In this document: positions 34,793-43,617 of the stretch, one piece after another | How positions within the stretch are numbered: position 1 is the first letter of the stretch | Layout: each line of letters begins with the position of its first letter | DNA from: Anderseniella sp. | Lineage (GTDB): Bacteria > Pseudomonadota > Alphaproteobacteria > Rhizobiales > Aestuariivirgaceae | DNA length: 64,000 nucleotides | Direction: 5' to 3' | NCBI GenBank assembly: GCA_028289645.1 | Contig: JANQOK010000016.1 | Coordinates: forward strand, 124,001 to 188,000 | The notes under the pieces: generated by a model | What the model was told of the DNA's origin: nothing | Database searches by the model: none | Seen by the model: only the letters and a program-made list of their open reading frames with translations | Program-made: the position numbers and the translations under genes

Positions 34793-35647
34793 ATGATGGA
34801 GTTGAGCGATCTCAGGATTTTTCGCGCTGTCGTGGATGAAGGCGGAATCACGCGCGCGGCCGAAAAGCTGCTGCGGGTACAATCGAGCGTCACCACGCGG
34901 ATCAAGCAACTGGAAGAGGATCTCGGCACACCACTGTTTCTCCGGCAAGGCAAAAAACTGCACCTGACTCCCGCCGGCCACACTCTGATGGACTATGCAG
35001 TGCGCCTGCAGGCGCTGGCCGATGAAGCCCGAAATGCCGTTCAGGATCCGCAGCCGAAAGGCCTGTTCAGGCTTGGTGCCATGGAAAGCACGGCTGCTGT
35101 GCGGCTGCCGGTTCCGCTGACCGAATACTACCGGCGGTTTCCCGACGTCGAACTGCAACTGCGCACCGGCAACCCGACACAACTGGCAACGGCAATACTG
35201 GCTGGCGAGATTGACGTGGCCCTGGTCGCAGAGCCCATCGCCGAAGGAAAATTTGACCACGTTACGGCGTTTGAAGAAGACCTGGTCCTGGTGGCGAAAA
35301 AGGATCACCCGCCGATTGAAAAAACGCAGCAGCTGCCGCCGACAATCATCGCCTTTGAACAGGGCTGTCCGCACCGCAAGAGACTGGAGGCCTGGTACGA
35401 ACAACGTGGCGACATGCCCAAGGATACCATCGAGTTGTCGTCCTATCACGCGATGCTGGGATGTGTGGTGGTCGGCATGGGCGTCGCCCTGATACCCGAG
35501 AGCGTGCTTGATACATTTCCCGAGAACCATTTGCTGAGCAGGCACCGGCCACCGCCGGGACTGAACAGGGCCGCGACCCTGCTGATCTGGCGCAAAGGTG
35601 CCGCGTCATCGAAGATCGACGCCCTCATCGGCGTTCTCGCCGGTTAG
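34793..35647 (+). CDS. LysR-family transcriptional regulator
   Basis: A 284-residue regulator. The N-terminal winged helix-turn-helix (DLRIFRAVVDEGGITRAAEK and the recognition helix QSSVTTRIKQLEEDLGTPLF) is followed by a periplasmic-binding-like effector domain. IDVALVAEPIAEGKFDH and GMGVALIPESVL are typical. The effector is unknown. A second ATG lies directly after the first; TTGGAGAG precedes both. It is divergent from the globin and ketopantoate-reductase genes. Confidence 0.92.
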   Translation: MMELSDLRIFRAVVDEGGITRAAEKLLRVQSSVTTRIKQLEEDLGTPLFLRQGKKLHLTPAGHTLMDYAVRLQALADEARNAVQDPQPKGLFRLGAMESTAAVRLPVPLTEYYRRFPDVELQLRTGNPTQLATAILAGEIDVALVAEPIAEGKFDHVTAFEEDLVLVAKKDHPPIEKTQQLPPTIIAFEQGCPHRKRLEAWYEQRGDMPKDTIELSSYHAMLGCVVVGMGVALIPESVLDTFPENHLLSRHRPPPGLNRAATLLIWRKGAASSKIDALIGVLAG

Positions 35648-35678
35648 ATCAGGCCGATGTTTCGGCAGGGCCGGCGGC

Positions 35679-36122
35679 CTAGGGCCAGTCGCAGATCCTC
35701 GACGGCAGGTCTTCAACCGCCACCTGGTCTTCGCTGGTTACCTTGCCGCGCACTGAAATGCCCGCAGCGTGCACGCTGTCCGGTGATCCCGACACCAGCG
35801 GATGCCAGGCATATAGCGGTTTCTCCTCCCAGATCAGCCGGTAGGCACAGGTATCCGGCAACCAGCCGAGTTCAGTGACATTGCCCGGGTCCAGCTTGAT
35901 GCAGTCATCCACAATGTCGTGCCGGTTTGCGTAGCTTTTGCAACGGCAGGTGTCACAATTGAGCAGCTTGCAGCTAACGTCGGTTGTATATATATCTCCG
36001 GTGTCTTCATCTTCCAGCTTGACGAGGCAACAGCGGCCGCAGCCGTCGCACAGAGATTCCCATTCCCCGCGCGACATGTCGGCAAGCTTCTTGACCTCCC
36101 AGAACGGGGCTGAGGATTTCAT
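35679..36122 (-). CDS. YcgN-family cysteine-cluster protein (UPF0260)
   Basis: A 147-residue cytoplasmic protein with a cysteine-cluster pattern: [37 protein letters not shown] and DDCIKL, with the later [16 protein letters not shown]. The CxxCgxCC core and the overall length match the UPF0260/YcgN family (YkgJ-like zinc or iron-sulfur cluster proteins). Its function is not known to me. It converges with the LysR gene. Confidence 0.93.
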   Translation of the reverse strand: MKSSAPFWEVKKLADMSRGEWESLCDGCGRCCLVKLEDEDTGDIYTTDVSCKLLNCDTCRCKSYANRHDIVDDCIKLDPGNVTELGWLPDTCAYRLIWEEKPLYAWHPLVSGSPDSVHAAGISVRGKVTSEDQVAVEDLPSRICDWP

Positions 36123-36250
36123 GTGTCAACGCTCAAGATCATGTGAAGCTGCAAAGTTGTTCAAGTGTCTGTTTTAAGTTAGGGTCTCAGGGTCAGGATA
36201 CCGGTTGATACCGGCTCAACACCGCACCTGACAATACCGGAAGCAAGAGA

Positions 36251-38536
36251 TTGATTGAGAATTCGATACTCAGGAAGTTTTTCCAGTTCTTCATGAAGCT
36301 GGATGAGTTGTTTTCCCACTATGCCTTCGAGCTTCACGACGGTCTCAGGCGCGGCTGGCTTGCCTATTCCCAATTTCTCATGCGCTTCCGGGTTACCGGA
36401 TTCAAGCGGGTCATCGTTGACCTGTTCGACGATGCAGCCACCTTCGGCACTGTTTTTGCCCTCGGCGTCATCACCGTCGCGCTGCCGACACTGAACGAAA
36501 CCGATGACATCTGGAATTCAGGCCGCCAGTACGCGGTCACGTTTACTGACATCAACGGCGAAATCATCGGCAAACGCGGCGTGCTGCAGGATGACGCCAT
36601 CCCGCTGGAGGAAGTGCCTCCGCATCTGGTCAAGGCCGTGCTGGCAACAGAAGATGTCCGCTTCTTCCAGCATTTCGGCGTCGATGTGGTGGGTACCTTC
36701 CGCGCCATGATTGCCAATGCCAAGGCGCAGGACGTTGTCCAGGGCGGCTCGACCCTGACCCAGCAGCTTGCCAAGAACCTGTTTCTGTCACCTGAACGGT
36801 CATTGCGCCGAAAGGTCCATGAGGCATTCCTGGCGCTGTGGATCGAGGCCCGGCTGAGCAAGGCTGAAATCCTCAAGCTGTACCTGGACCGCACCTATCT
36901 CGGCGGCGGCACTTACGGCATGGAAGCGGCAACGCAGTTCTATTTCGGCAAATCGGTGCGCGATGTGAGCCTGCCGGAAGCGGCCATGCTGGCTGGCCTG
37001 TTCAAGGCACCGTCGACCTACGCCCCACACGTCAACCGGAAAGCCGCGATCGCGCGTGCCAACGTGGTTCTCGGCCGGATGCTGGATACCGGCTACATCA
37101 CCCAGGGCCAGTTCCTCGAAGCCAGCCAGAACCCGGCCAAGGCGGTGGAAAACGACATCTTTGCCAGCCCGAATTACTTTCTCGACTGGGCCTACAAGGA
37201 AACGCTCGCCGTCATGGAGGAGCAGAATCTGACGGACGACTATGTGGTCGAGGTCAAGACTACTATCGATCTGGCGATGCAGAAGGCGGCAAAACTTGAG
37301 ACCGCCAACATGCTGGCGGCTGAGGGTGAACGCTACAATGCCTCCCAGGCAGCTCTGGTATCCATGACACCTGCAGGCGCGGTGAAGGCCATTGTCGGCG
37401 GCCATAATTATGAGGAGAGCCAGTTCAACCGGGCCACCGATGCCCTGCGCCAGCCCGGGTCTGCGTTCAAACCGTTTGTCTATCTGGCCGCCCTACTCGA
37501 TGGCATGACCCCGGAAACATCAATCGTCGATGCGCCGATTTCCATCGGCAGGTGGTCACCGCGCAACTACTCCCATCGCTATGCGGGACGCACCAATCTG
37601 ATGACCGCCCTGGCGAAGTCCTACAACACCGTGCCGGTCCGCATCATGACCCAGGTCGGGCGCAAGAAGATCATCGAAGCCGCCAAGCGTGTCGGCGTCG
37701 AGGCCGAACTGCTGTCGGTGCCTTCCATGGTGCTGGGCGCGAACGGCATGACGGTGCTGGACATCACCCGCGGCTATGCCACATTTGCCAATGGCGGCAG
37801 GCTGAGCAACCCACACACGGTGCTGGAGATTCGCCGCGCATCGGGCGAGATCATTTACAACCGCAGGCGTCATGCGCCGCCTGAACGGCAGGTGATTCCG
37901 GCATCGGTTGCCGGTGACCTGACCCGGATGATGGGACAGGTCATAAAATCCGGCACCGCCAGGCGAGCGGACCTGGGCTATACGCCGGCGGCCGGCAAAA
38001 CGGGCACGACCCAGAGTTACCGCGACGCCTGGTTTGTCGGCTACACCGGCAAATACGTCACCGGTGTCTGGTATGGCAACGACGACTACACGCCGACCCG
38101 CAGGGCCACCGGCGGTTCAATCCCGGCCCGCACCTGGAAAGCCTATATGCTGCGCGCCGACCGCGCCAAGCGACCGATATCCCTGCTCGGCCTGCCGGCC
38201 GAGGAAGAACACTTTGCGTTCCTGGAAAGCAACCGCAACACGCTGGACAATATCGGCGGGCCGGAAGTGGAGGTTGCAGCCGTACAGACCGAGGAGCAGA
38301 TCCAGACCGACGGATCGGGTGACGGCACCGGCGAGGACGCCGTCGTCAACGTGCTCAGGGACATGTTCACCCTGTTTAAGAACGAGGACAGCAAACTCAA
38401 GGTGATCAAGCGGAAGCGCAACAAAAAGGCACGCCGGTCAACGAGAAACCGGCGCGCCGAAAAACGGCGTCTGCGCCGTGGAACCGTTCGCAAACGCAAT
38501 TCCAGAAGATTGCGTGAATTGCTTCAGTCGCGCTAG
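36251..38536 (+). CDS. Class A penicillin-binding protein (PBP1-type)
   Basis: A 761-residue bifunctional peptidoglycan synthase. It has a cytoplasmic N-terminus, a membrane helix near residues 70-88, a GT51 glycosyltransferase domain with catalytic Glu134 (ATEDVRFFQHFG) and GGSTLTQQLAKNLFLS, and a transpeptidase domain with Ser404-x-x-Lys407 (GSAFKP), Ser457-Tyr-Asn459 and Lys583-Thr-Gly585. The last 47 residues are extremely basic (25 Lys/Arg). The start is a TTG whose upstream sequence lacks a strong site; an ATG 14 codons later is possible, but the additional ILRKFFQFF segment resembles other rhizobial homologues. Confidence 0.92.
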   Translation: MIENSILRKFFQFFMKLDELFSHYAFELHDGLRRGWLAYSQFLMRFRVTGFKRVIVDLFDDAATFGTVFALGVITVALPTLNETDDIWNSGRQYAVTFTDINGEIIGKRGVLQDDAIPLEEVPPHLVKAVLATEDVRFFQHFGVDVVGTFRAMIANAKAQDVVQGGSTLTQQLAKNLFLSPERSLRRKVHEAFLALWIEARLSKAEILKLYLDRTYLGGGTYGMEAATQFYFGKSVRDVSLPEAAMLAGLFKAPSTYAPHVNRKAAIARANVVLGRMLDTGYITQGQFLEASQNPAKAVENDIFASPNYFLDWAYKETLAVMEEQNLTDDYVVEVKTTIDLAMQKAAKLETANMLAAEGERYNASQAALVSMTPAGAVKAIVGGHNYEESQFNRATDALRQPGSAFKPFVYLAALLDGMTPETSIVDAPISIGRWSPRNYSHRYAGRTNLMTALAKSYNTVPVRIMTQVGRKKIIEAAKRVGVEAELLSVPSMVLGANGMTVLDITRGYATFANGGRLSNPHTVLEIRRASGEIIYNRRRHAPPERQVIPASVAGDLTRMMGQVIKSGTARRADLGYTPAAGKTGTTQSYRDAWFVGYTGKYVTGVWYGNDDYTPTRRATGGSIPARTWKAYMLRADRAKRPISLLGLPAEEEHFAFLESNRNTLDNIGGPEVEVAAVQTEEQIQTDGSGDGTGEDAVVNVLRDMFTLFKNEDSKLKVIKRKRNKKARRSTRNRRAEKRRLRRGTVRKRNSRRLRELLQSR

Positions 38537-38677
38537 GTAATTAGCCTGTGGATCAAGTTGATTCTTGCCACAAGCTGGCACGCGATGAACTATAAAGGTG
38601 TATGAGATTTTGAACCGGTTTCGGGAGCGGTATTGCCCTCAATTTGACAGCCGGCATTTGACCAGCGTTGTGAAGAC

Positions 38678-39238
38678 ATGAATCCATCAGTCAGATTTGC
38701 CGTGAGTGTTCTGGTTGGTGTTACCGTGGGCATTGTCAGCGCCCGTTACATGACAACCGAGCAAAGCCCGTTTTTCACGGAACAGTACGGCAACTGGAAC
38801 AATTGGCCAGTGGCCGGAAACCCGGCAAACAATCCCTACACGCAGGCGAAATTCATTGCCAATGGCCAGTTGCCGGAACACTTCAGCGAAGTGCTGACAT
38901 TCTACCGCAGCCAGGACGACGAAGGCGACAAGCTGACGGAAGACTGCACGTATCTGATGTCGATCAACCGGCCAACCGCACGCAGGTGGTCGATTTCCCT
39001 GACCGGAAACTCGGGCGGCAGCCCGCAGTTGATGACCCAGGACGACATCATCTCCATGGGCGACAAGGTCACCGTCCTGCTGTCCGCCTCGCCACAACCG
39101 GGCAACTGGCTGCGCATGTCGAATACCGACGATCCGCGGGTTGTGTTTCGCTTGTATGACGGTGATACGATCACCGCCCAGGGCCCAACCGGCGGCACGC
39201 TGGGACTGCCCAGTCTGACGCGAGTATCCTGCTCATGA
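38678..39238 (+). CDS. DUF1214-domain protein
   Basis: A 186-residue protein with an N-terminal membrane/signal segment (VRFAVSVLVGVTVGIVSARY) and a beta-rich domain. NNPYTQAKFIANGQLPEH and ARRWSISLTGNSGG resemble DUF1214 proteins that occur with DUF1254 partners in rhizobia. The role is unknown. Location in the periplasm is likely. Its stop overlaps the start of the next gene by four bases, so the two proteins probably work together. Confidence 0.75.
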   Translation: MNPSVRFAVSVLVGVTVGIVSARYMTTEQSPFFTEQYGNWNNWPVAGNPANNPYTQAKFIANGQLPEHFSEVLTFYRSQDDEGDKLTEDCTYLMSINRPTARRWSISLTGNSGGSPQLMTQDDIISMGDKVTVLLSASPQPGNWLRMSNTDDPRVVFRLYDGDTITAQGPTGGTLGLPSLTRVSCS

Positions 39239-39792
39239 CATCAACAAGATCATTCTGGGCCCTGTTCACCGTGCTGACGGCCATAGCGGCCCATCTTTGC
39301 TACATCCTGTTCGTGCCACCGCAGCAGTTTCAAACGAAACTGGATGCAATACATACCGAAAACGGCATCAACAAGCTGACACTGGCGGCACCGGGAACGG
39401 CGGCAGCCAGCATCGCGGAATATCCCGGTGAACTGATCTATGCGGTTTGCCTGTTTGACCTGTCTACCGGACCTCTGCGCATCAACGCGCGGGTGCCGGA
39501 ACAGTACTGGGCGCTGGAAGTCTACAATACCCGCGGTGGAACCATTTACACGTTGAATGACAAGCAAGCGCCGCGCCGGCAGTTCAGCCTCTACCTGTAT
39601 GATGATGACCCTGATCCGGAGGCCATTGTGAATGCGGCAAATTCTGTTGGGAGCAGCATCAATTCGATAACCGTGTTGACCGGCACCCAGACCGGCATAG
39701 TGGTTATTCGTTCCGCTGCGGCAAACCAGCTTGAGACTGCAAGGTCAGCGGAGGCTTTGCAGAATACCTCGTGCTCGCTGGCCACCAGTTAG
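39235..39792 (+). CDS. DUF1254-domain protein
   Basis: A 185-residue protein with an N-terminal hydrophobic segment (FWALFTVLTAIAAHLCYILF) that is either a signal anchor or a signal peptide, and a short domain with LIYAVCLFDLSTGPLRINA and VPEQYWALEVYNTRGG. This pattern matches the DUF1254 half of the DUF1214/DUF1254 pair. Function unknown. It overlaps the DUF1214 gene by four bases and probably forms an operon with it. Confidence 0.75.
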   Translation: MTSTRSFWALFTVLTAIAAHLCYILFVPPQQFQTKLDAIHTENGINKLTLAAPGTAAASIAEYPGELIYAVCLFDLSTGPLRINARVPEQYWALEVYNTRGGTIYTLNDKQAPRRQFSLYLYDDDPDPEAIVNAANSVGSSINSITVLTGTQTGIVVIRSAAANQLETARSAEALQNTSCSLATS

Positions 39793-40249
39793 CCCAAATC
39801 TCGGTCATTTGAATCGTTTGATGGCACCAAGCCAGTCCATCGATTTGGCTGCGCTAGTGAGAGCGGTCAGTAGCTGAAGCGCGAGCTGACTGTTCAAACG
39901 GGGTTTCGCGACGCTCTCTTCTCACCCCCGGGAAGATGATAACCTCGCAATCACCGTCCGACGCAGGTTGTCGGGGCGCGCTTTTCCGATGCAGGGTCAA
40001 AAAGTCCAGTACATTTGTCATTGCCGTTGGCACCTTGAGGCCTCTGATTGCAGGTACTGATGCGATTAGGCAACTGGTTTGGTTAAAAATTGACTAACCT
40101 TGGTGGCTGGCATGGCATTAAGATGACGGGCGGGCGACGCCACTGCCGGAGCGGCATGGGATCAACCGAACCCATAAAAACAACTCCAGCGCTTTGAAGG
40201 CGGTCAGTCTTATGGCTTTTCATCGGCTCGCAATCAAAACCATGCTGAT
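39793..40249. other. Intergenic region without recognised gene
   Basis: About 457 bases between a plus-strand gene end and a minus-strand gene end, so both neighbours converge on it. I searched it for tRNA T-loops, long hairpins with T-runs and open frames. Only frames shorter than 30 codons were found, and no tRNA signature. A modest A-rich stretch lies near 40170-40190. It may be a remnant of a lost gene or hold an untranslated RNA, but nothing here is strong enough to name. Confidence 0.3.
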
Positions 40250-40576
40250 CTAGCGCAGGAAAGCCCTGCCCTCGCGGTCTTCCACCTCCAAAACCCAGAT
40301 ATCAGGGTCGTACCCTGCCTGTCTGGCAAGATATTCATCAACCTGGCTTTCCGGGACCGCAGTCTCAAAACGAGGTTCGAAAATCCGTTCACCGTGATCA
40401 TCCAGCAGAGGTCCTGCCGGCGGACCCATGAGCCAGACCTCATCTGTGCTGATTCGAATGCAGATAAAAATGCTGCCGGCATCCAGGGCACCTTTGCGCA
40501 CGACAACGCAGGGCAGTGCTGCGAGGTCGCAGCGTTTGCGGTAGCCGGACACCCAGATGTCGGTTTTCACAGACAT
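40250..40576 (-). CDS. DUF1491-family protein
   Basis: A 108-residue cytoplasmic protein. The N-terminal KTDIWVSGYRKRCDLAALPC and VVVRKGALDAGSIFICIRI segments, with VWLMGPPAGP, are the usual DUF1491 pattern seen in alphaproteobacteria. Function unknown. It lies 30 bases after the peptidoglycan-binding protein gene on the same strand, so the two may be co-transcribed, as in rhizobial genomes I recall. Confidence 0.88.
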   Translation of the reverse strand: MSVKTDIWVSGYRKRCDLAALPCVVVRKGALDAGSIFICIRISTDEVWLMGPPAGPLLDDHGERIFEPRFETAVPESQVDEYLARQAGYDPDIWVLEVEDREGRAFLR

Positions 40577-40606
40577 GCTGTGTGTCCCGGGATTAGGAAC
40601 ACCTGC

Positions 40607-41371
40607 TCATTGAACCGCAATGCTGGCCTGATCATTTGTGCCCTGAAGTTCCTGCAACAGTTCGTCCGACACATCGCCGGTCACCGGCCAGCCCCTGTCC
40701 GCCTCAAAGGTGCGGATGGCGATCCGTGTCTGCTCGCCCAACCGACCATCGATCTTACCCGGGGAATATCCCAGCTTTGCCAGCGCCGATTGTACCTGGT
40801 GCACCGCGATACTGGTGTTGCCGGCATCGCTCAAGCGGCGTGCAAACTGAATGTGGTCAAGCACCGGGCGCGTCACGGCACCGGTTACGGCCAGGCCATT
40901 GAGAGCCTGGTACTTGCGAACCGCGTCCCGGGTATCGGCACCGGCCAGGCCATCCACCACACCGTCATAAAGCCCGAGCGATGCCAACTCGCGCTGCGCC
41001 AGAAGCACCAGAGACGGTTCCGGCCCCATATCTGGCGGCAGCGGGATTTCGGCCTCACCGGCGGTCTCGGTCTGCAGAATAAGTTGCGCCATGGGATCAT
41101 GCGCAAGTCTTCTGGAAGAAGAAGACTTGACTTCGACATTTACCCGGGCCGACGGAAAGAACCCGGTACTATGACCCGCCGGTGCTTTATTCGACACTTC
41201 CTCAATCACCGGTGCCGGCGCCGCTGCGGTACGTTCAAACACGGGGTGTTCGCCTGACAGCAGGTTCATCCACACCGATCCCGCCAGAAACACCGCCAGT
41301 CCGGTGCCAACGATCAGGACGCCGGTGCGCGGTCCGCGCGTTTCGCCGGTATCGTCATAATCCTGGTCCAT
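40607..41371 (-). CDS. Membrane-anchored peptidoglycan-binding protein
   Basis: A 254-residue protein. A short cytoplasmic N-terminus precedes one membrane helix (about residues 17-35, VLIVGTGLAVFLAGSVWMNLL), then a disordered linker and two PG_binding_1 repeats: LASLGLYDGVVDGLAGADTR and LAKLGYSPGKIDGRLGEQTR. It probably sits in the inner membrane with the repeats in the periplasm, tethering to the cell wall. The ATG chosen has GGAGG at a good spacing. Its enzymatic partner, if any, is unknown. Confidence 0.9.
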   Translation of the reverse strand: MDQDYDDTGETRGPRTGVLIVGTGLAVFLAGSVWMNLLSGEHPVFERTAAAPAPVIEEVSNKAPAGHSTGFFPSARVNVEVKSSSSRRLAHDPMAQLILQTETAGEAEIPLPPDMGPEPSLVLLAQRELASLGLYDGVVDGLAGADTRDAVRKYQALNGLAVTGAVTRPVLDHIQFARRLSDAGNTSIAVHQVQSALAKLGYSPGKIDGRLGEQTRIAIRTFEADRGWPVTGDVSDELLQELQGTNDQASIAVQ

Positions 41372-41650
41372 CTGGCCTCCTGCCACGGGTTTTCGGTTGC
41401 TGTCTGGGTTCCGCTTTCCATTGATGCCACAACGGGGTTAACACAGCCTTGCCTGAGGGCGACAATTTCGCTGTCGGATATCGCGAAAATGCCCGAAAAC
41501 TGCAAAGTCTCGAGTGCTGTTGTACAATTTGATTAAAATTTTATTCAAATATGACTCAAATGCCTTTCATGTATTTTATCAGCATGAAACATGAACCATC
41601 CATAGTTGCACCATGAATATTTGGATCAACCGAATGTCATGGGGATTTAG

Positions 41651-42184
41651 ATGGGTATTACAAGAATTTTGGTCATCGGAATGGCGGCGCTGATACTGGC
41701 GCCGATGCCGCCTGAAGACGCAAGCGTGCCGGCACATCAGCCACCGGCGGCTGATCTGCAGCCACACCAGCTGGTTTCGGTTGCCATCGGCACCTTCACC
41801 GACGTCAGTTCCTTTTGCGAACGTCAGCCGGTGACCTGCAGGGCCATGAGCGATGTTGCGTCCATTGCCCAGGCCAAGGCAAAGTATTCAATGCGGTTGG
41901 CCTATGAGTGGGCAGCCGGCAGCTCTGCAGACACTGGACCCGCTCACCGGGCTGCAGACGACACATTACCGGTTTCCGGCACCCATCAGGAAAATCATCA
42001 GTTTCCCGAACCGGACGCGGCCGGCGTAAAGAGCATCGGCGACCTGCTCGAGAATTCGTCAGTCGATTCATTGATCACCGGTTCGACAATGAAAGTCGCC
42101 GAAGCTGACAACGGTACCAATACACTGCGTATCGAAGACCTGCTGCCGGACTGGCGAGGTCCTGAACCAAGCCAGCAGGGCTAG
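41651..42184 (+). CDS. DUF5330-like secreted protein
   Basis: A 177-residue protein with an N-terminal signal segment (ILVIGMAALILAPMPPE) and a short conserved block SSFCERQPVTCRAMSD with two cysteines that may form a disulfide. The rest is low-complexity. The FCxRQPxxC block resembles DUF5330 proteins found near sufE and mucR in rhizobia. Function unknown. The transcript ends at a clear terminator 45 bases after the stop. Confidence 0.65.
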   Translation: MGITRILVIGMAALILAPMPPEDASVPAHQPPAADLQPHQLVSVAIGTFTDVSSFCERQPVTCRAMSDVASIAQAKAKYSMRLAYEWAAGSSADTGPAHRAADDTLPVSGTHQENHQFPEPDAAGVKSIGDLLENSSVDSLITGSTMKVAEADNGTNTLRIEDLLPDWRGPEPSQQG

Positions 42185-42228
42185 GCACCTGATCAATAAC
42201 CCCACCCGGCATCCCAACCGGGCTCCTG

Positions 42229-42274
42229 GGCCGCAAAGCACACCTGCCCATTAGTGTTTTGCGGCCTTTTTTTT
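42229..42274 (+). terminator. Rho-independent terminator after the DUF5330-like gene
   Basis: A stem GGCCGCAAA...TTGCGGCC with a short interior mismatch and a CAC/GTG closing pair is followed directly by eight T residues. It lies 45 bases beyond the stop codon on the same strand. Confidence 0.9.
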
Positions 42275-42432
42275 GTTGCTGACACCACACATATCAACCA
42301 TGGCCGGTCAAACCCGAACAACCGGGCCGGCCAACACCAGGTGCGATACCGCGACGGGTTGTTATCGTTGCCATGACCCATTATCGAATAGACAAACAGC
42401 CGACTGTTTCAGGCCTCAAGGAGTTCTCAGCA

Positions 42433-42858
42433 TTGAGCGAACCAAGTTTTGACCAGCTACTTGATGATTTCGAGTTCCTCGACGACTGGGAGGAGCGCTA
42501 CAAATACGTGATCGAACTGGGCCGTGCGCTTGAGCCTCTTGAAGACGAGGCAAGGACTGCCGGCAACAAGGTTCAGGGGTGCGCGAGCCAGGTCTGGCTG
42601 GTGTCGGAAACCGACAATTCCGGCGCGCGACCGGTGTTGAGATTTCGAGGTGACAGCGACGCGTTGATCGTCAAGGGGCTGATCGCAATCCTGCATATTC
42701 TGCTGTCCGGACGGGCGCCGCGTGATATCGTCGAGACCGATGTGCAGGCGGCACTTGCCAAGTTGGGCCTGCACGAAGCGCTGACACCCCAAAGATCCAA
42801 TGGCCTGGCCGCCATGATTTCCCGGCTCAAGGCTGATGCTGCGTTGTTGTCGGCGTAA
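42433..42858 (+). CDS. sufE: Cysteine desulfurase accessory protein SufE
   Basis: A 141-residue sulfur-acceptor protein that takes persulfide from the SufS cysteine desulfurase for iron-sulfur cluster assembly. The acceptor cysteine is Cys50 in VQGCASQVW; LDDWEERYKYVIELGRALEPL is the usual N-terminus. The frame is open 20 codons further to an ATG with no ribosome site, but the TTG start used here has AAGGAG nine bases upstream and gives the normal family length. No other suf genes are in the window. Confidence 0.92.
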   Translation: MSEPSFDQLLDDFEFLDDWEERYKYVIELGRALEPLEDEARTAGNKVQGCASQVWLVSETDNSGARPVLRFRGDSDALIVKGLIAILHILLSGRAPRDIVETDVQAALAKLGLHEALTPQRSNGLAAMISRLKADAALLSA

Positions 42859-42875
42859 TCTTTCGGGTTGATGCT

Positions 42876-43424
42876 CTAGACCGCCAGGCAGTCCGGTTCG
42901 CCCTGATCGCATTGCGACAGGTCAATCTGCAGGTTTGCGGCAGGAATACAGGCATCGAAACCCAGCACCTGCCTGATCGATCCGTCTTCAGCCGCAAACG
43001 GCAGCCGCAACCAGAATTGCACCAGGTGGTCCTTGGTGATGCGCGGCGACTTGATTGCCCCCTGCATCGGCAGCCCGGTTTCGACAACTGATGCGCAGGC
43101 GCGCTGCCAATAGCCAGCGCTGGACATCCTTTCAAGTTCGCTGACCTGAAGCCCGGTGATTTCCCGGTCAAACACATCGCGCAGTTGCGTGCCGGCCAGC
43201 CGGACACGAAACCGGCCGGACTGTTCCACATCGATCAGGCTAATGTTGGGAAGCAGGTTCGGGATTGCGACGGGGGTAAACTGCTGCCGGCACGGTATCG
43301 CGCCATCGATGCTGCAGGACAGCCAGTAGTCAAACAGTTCACATTGCGCAGGTACAACCAGTTGCGCCCTGAAAGCCTCAAAATCGCTGACCACAGTCAA
43401 GTCCGTCCCTCTAAGCCGCAGCAT
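42876..43424 (-). CDS. PAS-like domain protein of unknown function
   Basis: A 182-residue protein with a single PAS-like domain: LLPNISLIDVEQSGRFRVRLAGTQ and VFDREITGLQVSELERM fit the PAS_5-type proteins of alphaproteobacteria. There is no kinase, cyclase or DNA-binding domain attached. The last 25 residues hold several Cys and Asp residues. It converges with sufE. In rhizobia related PAS proteins lie near mucR, as here, but the function is unknown. Confidence 0.75.
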   Translation of the reverse strand: MLRLRGTDLTVVSDFEAFRAQLVVPAQCELFDYWLSCSIDGAIPCRQQFTPVAIPNLLPNISLIDVEQSGRFRVRLAGTQLRDVFDREITGLQVSELERMSSAGYWQRACASVVETGLPMQGAIKSPRITKDHLVQFWLRLPFAAEDGSIRQVLGFDACIPAANLQIDLSQCDQGEPDCLAV

Positions 43425-43540
43425 GTCCTAACGTACTGGCCTAAGTCGGATCAGTACCGGAAACGCCCCTGTTCGCCCTGTAACGGATATTGGCTATCGC
43501 GCGACTGATCCGCAAGGGACACAATAGAGATCAGGATGAA

Positions 43541-43580
43541 ATAATAAAAAACAGCATGCGCTGTGCCAGCGCATGCTGTT
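43541..43580 (-). terminator. Rho-independent terminator of mucR
   Basis: AACAGCATGCGCTG-TGC-CAGCGCATGCTGTT, a perfect 14-bp stem with a three-base loop. On the minus strand it is followed by TTTTTATTATTT. It lies 38 bases past the mucR stop codon, on the mucR coding strand. Confidence 0.93.
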
Positions 43581-43617
43581 GTGAAACGGTCTGGAACGAC
43601 CAGATTTCCCGGCCGTA

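Noticed and set aside
36175-36215. AGGGTCTCAGGGTCAGG stretch that resembles the MITE terminal repeat
   Set aside because: Only a short part (GGGTCAGG) matches, there is no second end nearby and no TA-flanked inverted repeat.
39793-40249. Possible tRNA or small RNA gene in the large gap
   Set aside because: No T-loop, acceptor-stem pairing or CCA-like end could be found; no hairpin with T-run.
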